A stretch of DNA of 64,000 nucleotides. Source: Burkholderiales bacterium (lineage in GTDB: Bacteria > Pseudomonadota > Gammaproteobacteria > Burkholderiales > Burkholderiaceae_C). The DNA lies in the NCBI GenBank assembly GCA_947464185.1, contig CANHVY010000005.1, positions 1 to 64,000 of the forward strand. Direction: 5' to 3'. Both the position numbers and the translations under genes were made by a program. The notes under the pieces were generated by a model that ran no database searches, was not told the origin of the DNA, and was given only the letters and a program-made list of their open reading frames with translations. This document shows positions 61,600-64,000 of the stretch, piece after piece. The stretch's first letter is position 1. Each line of letters begins with the position of its first letter.

Positions 61600-62507
61600 A
61601 CCCCGCCCCGCGCCACCCCGCCGCTGGCATGGCGCTGGGGGTGCTGGCCGTGGCGCTGTTCGGCGCCACACTGCCCATCACTCGCTGGACCATGGGCACT
61701 GGCAGCGGCGATGCGGACGCACCGGCCATGTCGGCGCTGTTCATCACCTTCAGCCGTGTGGTGTTGGCCGCCGCCGTCTCGGCGCTGTGCCTGCTGGCCC
61801 TGCGCGCGCGCTGGCCCACGCGCCAGGAGTGGGTCCCGCTGGCCGTGGCGGCGGCAGGCAACGCGGTGCTGTACCCGCTGTCGCTGGCCCTGGCGCTGCG
61901 CGAGCAGACCGCAGCGCATGTGGCCGTGATCACCGCCCTGCTGCCCCTGGCCACGGCCGCTGCCGCCGCGCTGGCCGGCGGCGCAGCCCCCAGCACAACA
62001 GCGGGCCGATGGCGCTTCTGGCTCTGCGCGGTGGTGAGCGCCATCGTGGTCGTGCTGTTCTCGCTGCAGCGCAGCGGGCAGACCTTCATCCTGGCGGCCG
62101 ACGACCTCATCGTCGCCGGCGGTGTGCTGGCCGCCGCAGTGGGCTACGTTCAGGGCGCCAAGGTCACCCGCGCCATGGGGGCCGAGCGGGCCATCTGCTG
62201 GGTGACGCTGCTGACCCTGCCCGTGAGCCTGCCCATCACCCTGGCCACCTGGCCCACCGGCCCCGTGTCCGCCCCGGCCTGGGGCGGCCTGGTGTACCTG
62301 GGTCTGGTGTCGATGTGGGCGGCCTTCTTCGCCTGGTACCGCGCGCTGGACTGGGGCGGCCCGCTGCGCGTCAGCCAGACCCAGGCCTTCCAGCCCTTCT
62401 TCTCCATCGCCCTGGCCTGGCCGCTGCTGGGTGAAGCGCCTGACGGCTACACGCTCGCTTTTGCCGCCGCAGTGGTGGCGCTGGTGGTGGTGGGGACGCG
62501 GCGTTAA
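61596..62507 (+). CDS. DMT-superfamily (EamA) transporter
   Basis: The product has 303 residues with about ten transmembrane helices in two EamA repeats; the first begins MALGVLAVALFGATLPITRW and the second near DDLIVAGGVLAAAVGYVQGA. It probably exports or exchanges a small metabolite; the substrate cannot be read. Its ATG overlaps the hydroxylase stop by 4 bases, making it the last gene of the catabolic operon. It is convergent with the next gene, 31 bases away, with no clear terminator between. Confidence 0.9.
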   Translation: MNPAPRHPAAGMALGVLAVALFGATLPITRWTMGTGSGDADAPAMSALFITFSRVVLAAAVSALCLLALRARWPTRQEWVPLAVAAAGNAVLYPLSLALALREQTAAHVAVITALLPLATAAAAALAGGAAPSTTAGRWRFWLCAVVSAIVVVLFSLQRSGQTFILAADDLIVAGGVLAAAVGYVQGAKVTRAMGAERAICWVTLLTLPVSLPITLATWPTGPVSAPAWGGLVYLGLVSMWAAFFAWYRALDWGGPLRVSQTQAFQPFFSIALAWPLLGEAPDGYTLAFAAAVVALVVVGTRR

Positions 62508-62538
62508 GGCGGGGCGACGCCCCTGCAGCACGCGGTGG

Positions 62539-63555
62539 TCACTCCGTCCGCCTCCTGTCCATCCACGCCAGCAACTCGCCCACCACGCCGCGCGGCATGG
62601 CCACGACGGTGAAGACGAACAGCGCCCCCAGGGCCAGCAGCCAGTAGGGGCCCAGGGCCTCGGAGAGCCAGGACTCGGCCAGGCGCACCAGCAATGCGCC
62701 CATGCAAGCGGCCACAAGTGAAGACCGGCCGCCCACGGCCACCCAGATCAGGACTTCGGCCGACACGGCAAAGCCGATGAGCGGCGGCGATGCGAAGTTG
62801 AACTGCGTGACGAACAGCGCCCCGGCCAGGCCCGCCACCGCGCCGCCCAGCGCAAAGGCGCGCGTCTTTTCCCGGGCCACGTCGATGCCCAGGGCCTGCG
62901 CGCGCACCTCGTGGTTGCGGATGGCCAGCAGCGCGCGACCGCGTCGGGAACGCACCGCCCGCATCAGCAAGGCCACGGTCAGCGCCAGCACCGCCAGCAG
63001 CAGGCAGTACACCGCCCGCTCGTCCGTGAGTTCCTCGTTGCCGGGCACCCCCGGGCGCAGTGAGGGCACACCCATGAGGCCGTTGAGGCCGCCCAGCCAG
63101 TCCCAGTTGATGGCGATGCGCTCCGCGATGAAGGCCACCGCCAGCGTGACGATGCCGAAGAAGGCGCCGGCCAGGCCGCTGGCCGAGAACAGCAAGGCCC
63201 CCAGCAGGGCTGCGGCCAGCGCCGCCAGCACCACACCCGCTCCCAGCCCCAACCAGAAGGCCAGAACTTCGGGCAGCAGCGCCACCCCGGGCACCTTCCC
63301 CAGGGTCACCACGCTCATCGCATAGGCGCCGATGCCGAAGAACACGCCCTGCCCCAGGCACAGCAGTCCGCAATGCCCCCACACCCAGGCCAGACTGGCG
63401 GCCAGCAGCATGTAGCAGAAGTAGCGCGCGAACTCGGCCAGCTGCCAAGTGGGCAGCACCAGGGGCAGCACCAGCGCCACCGCCAGCAGGGCAAGGCCCA
63501 GGCGAACCTCGGCGTCGGCACCGTGCCAGCGCAATTGCAGCGCTGCCGCGCTCAC
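62539..63555 (-). CDS. ABC transporter permease (LivM/UrtC type)
   Basis: The product has 338 residues from a GTG at 63555 that overlaps the stop of the upstream permease gene (GTGA). Helices begin at about residue 18, and WGHCGLLCLGQGVFFGIGAY is the LivM/UrtC signature. RNHEVRAQALGIDVAREKTR is the usual cytoplasmic coupling segment. The C-terminus MPRGVVGELLAWMDRR is typical. It pairs with the partly visible LivH/UrtB gene. The sequence looks closer to urea/amide UrtC than to leucine LivM, but the ligand is unknown. Confidence 0.88.
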   Translation of the reverse strand: MSAAALQLRWHGADAEVRLGLALLAVALVLPLVLPTWQLAEFARYFCYMLLAASLAWVWGHCGLLCLGQGVFFGIGAYAMSVVTLGKVPGVALLPEVLAFWLGLGAGVVLAALAAALLGALLFSASGLAGAFFGIVTLAVAFIAERIAINWDWLGGLNGLMGVPSLRPGVPGNEELTDERAVYCLLLAVLALTVALLMRAVRSRRGRALLAIRNHEVRAQALGIDVAREKTRAFALGGAVAGLAGALFVTQFNFASPPLIGFAVSAEVLIWVAVGGRSSLVAACMGALLVRLAESWLSEALGPYWLLALGALFVFTVVAMPRGVVGELLAWMDRRRTE

Positions 63556-64000
63556 ACCCGCCTCCGCGCTCGCGCCATCAGCCCCTGGGGGAAGGCGCGG
63601 ATCAGCAGGATGGCCACCGTGAACACCACGCCCTGCGCCCACACGGGCGAGAAGAAGGTCGACACCAGGTTGTCCGTGACGCCCACGGCAGTGGCACCGG
63701 CCAGGGGGGCGGCCACGCTGCCCAGGCCACCCACCAGGATGGACAGGAAGGCCGGCACGAGAAAGCCCAGGCCCATCTGCGGATCCAGCGACACCAGCGG
63801 CGCCATCACCGCGCCGGCCAGGCCGGCCAGCCCCGCGCCGAAGGAGAAAGTCAGCCGGTCCAGACGTCGGGTGTCGATGCCCAGGCAGGCCGCCATGGAA
63901 CGGTTGGCAATGACGCTGCGTGCCGACAGGCCCCACGATGTGCGGAAGAACAGCCAGAAGGTCGCGGCCAGGGTGACCAGCGTCACGGCCATGACGAACA
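63552..64000 (-). CDS. ABC transporter permease (LivH/UrtB type), partial
   Basis: About 148 C-terminal residues are visible; the gene continues beyond the right edge. ARSVIANRSMAACLGIDTRR and LTFSFGAGLAGLAGAVMAPL match the UrtB/LivH coupling loop and following helix, and ILVGGLGSVAAPLAGATAVG the GGxGS helix. The C-terminus is FPQGLMARARRRV. It is translationally coupled to the LivM/UrtC-type gene. The receptor and ATPases should lie outside. Confidence 0.87.
   Translation of the reverse strand, partial: FVMAVTLVTLAATFWLFFRTSWGLSARSVIANRSMAACLGIDTRRLDRLTFSFGAGLAGLAGAVMAPLVSLDPQMGLGFLVPAFLSILVGGLGSVAAPLAGATAVGVTDNLVSTFFSPVWAQGVVFTVAILLIRAFPQGLMARARRRV

Overview
The window is high-GC chromosomal DNA with tightly packed operons. 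Its gene content points to a betaproteobacterium of the order Burkholderiales, probably Comamonadaceae or a close relative. The grounds are the run gntR / sdhCDAB-sdhE-gltA / mdh, the many Bug-type (TctC) solute receptors, and a GC-rich intergenic repeat of a kind common in that group. The assignment rests on gene content and protein resemblance only; no database search was possible.

Layout. (1) 1-2400 is a less GC-rich patch with a Phd-type antitoxin (cut by the edge), a small membrane protein, a GNAT acetyltransferase and a BrnT/BrnA toxin-antitoxin pair. (2) 2476-12059, all on the minus strand, holds two sets of circularly permuted ATP-grasp and alpha-E proteins, one split and one fused, plus two transglutaminase-type proteins. 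This is a predicted peptide-ligation and peptide-cleavage system of unknown product. (3) 12135-15894 holds comEC, a RidA-family deaminase and dsbB. (4) 15982-24530 holds a hybrid histidine kinase, a roughly 1970-residue protein joining a GMC oxidoreductase, an alpha/beta hydrolase and a PhoD-like metallophosphatase, and a convergent LuxR-type response regulator. (5) 24671-27268 holds a Bug receptor, an SDR protein with an altered active site, a small secreted protein and a 3 x 29-bp repeat at the gltA terminator. (6) 27310-34514 is the TCA block: gltA, sdhE, sdhB, sdhA, sdhD, sdhC and gntR on the minus strand, with mdh divergent. (7) 34689-43149 holds gnd with a tripartite tricarboxylate transporter (tctCBA), a CitE-like lyase and acnB. 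(8) 43231-45544 holds a Rieske oxygenase, its ferredoxin and a GNAT protein. (9) 45648-62507 is a divergent catabolic cluster that looks like nicotinate (or related N-heteroaromatic) degradation by the reductive route. (10) 62539-64000 holds two permease genes of a further LivHM/UrtBC-like ABC transporter, running off the edge.

How the genes work together. The GntR protein probably controls the TCA genes: a perfect palindrome sits in its divergent promoter region with mdh, and a related perfect palindrome lies exactly between the -35 and -10 boxes of acnB. In region 9, a molybdenum hydroxylase with a tri-haem cytochrome tail would hydroxylate the ring. A 6-hydroxynicotinate reductase homologue, perhaps fed by the adjacent ferredoxin-NADP reductase, would reduce it, and an enamidase homologue would open it. 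An ABC importer, a TetR regulator, an ApbE/UPF0280-like protein and two DUF1185 paralogues of unknown role complete the cluster. Enzymes acting after the expected 2-formylglutarate are not in the window, so the lower pathway is open.
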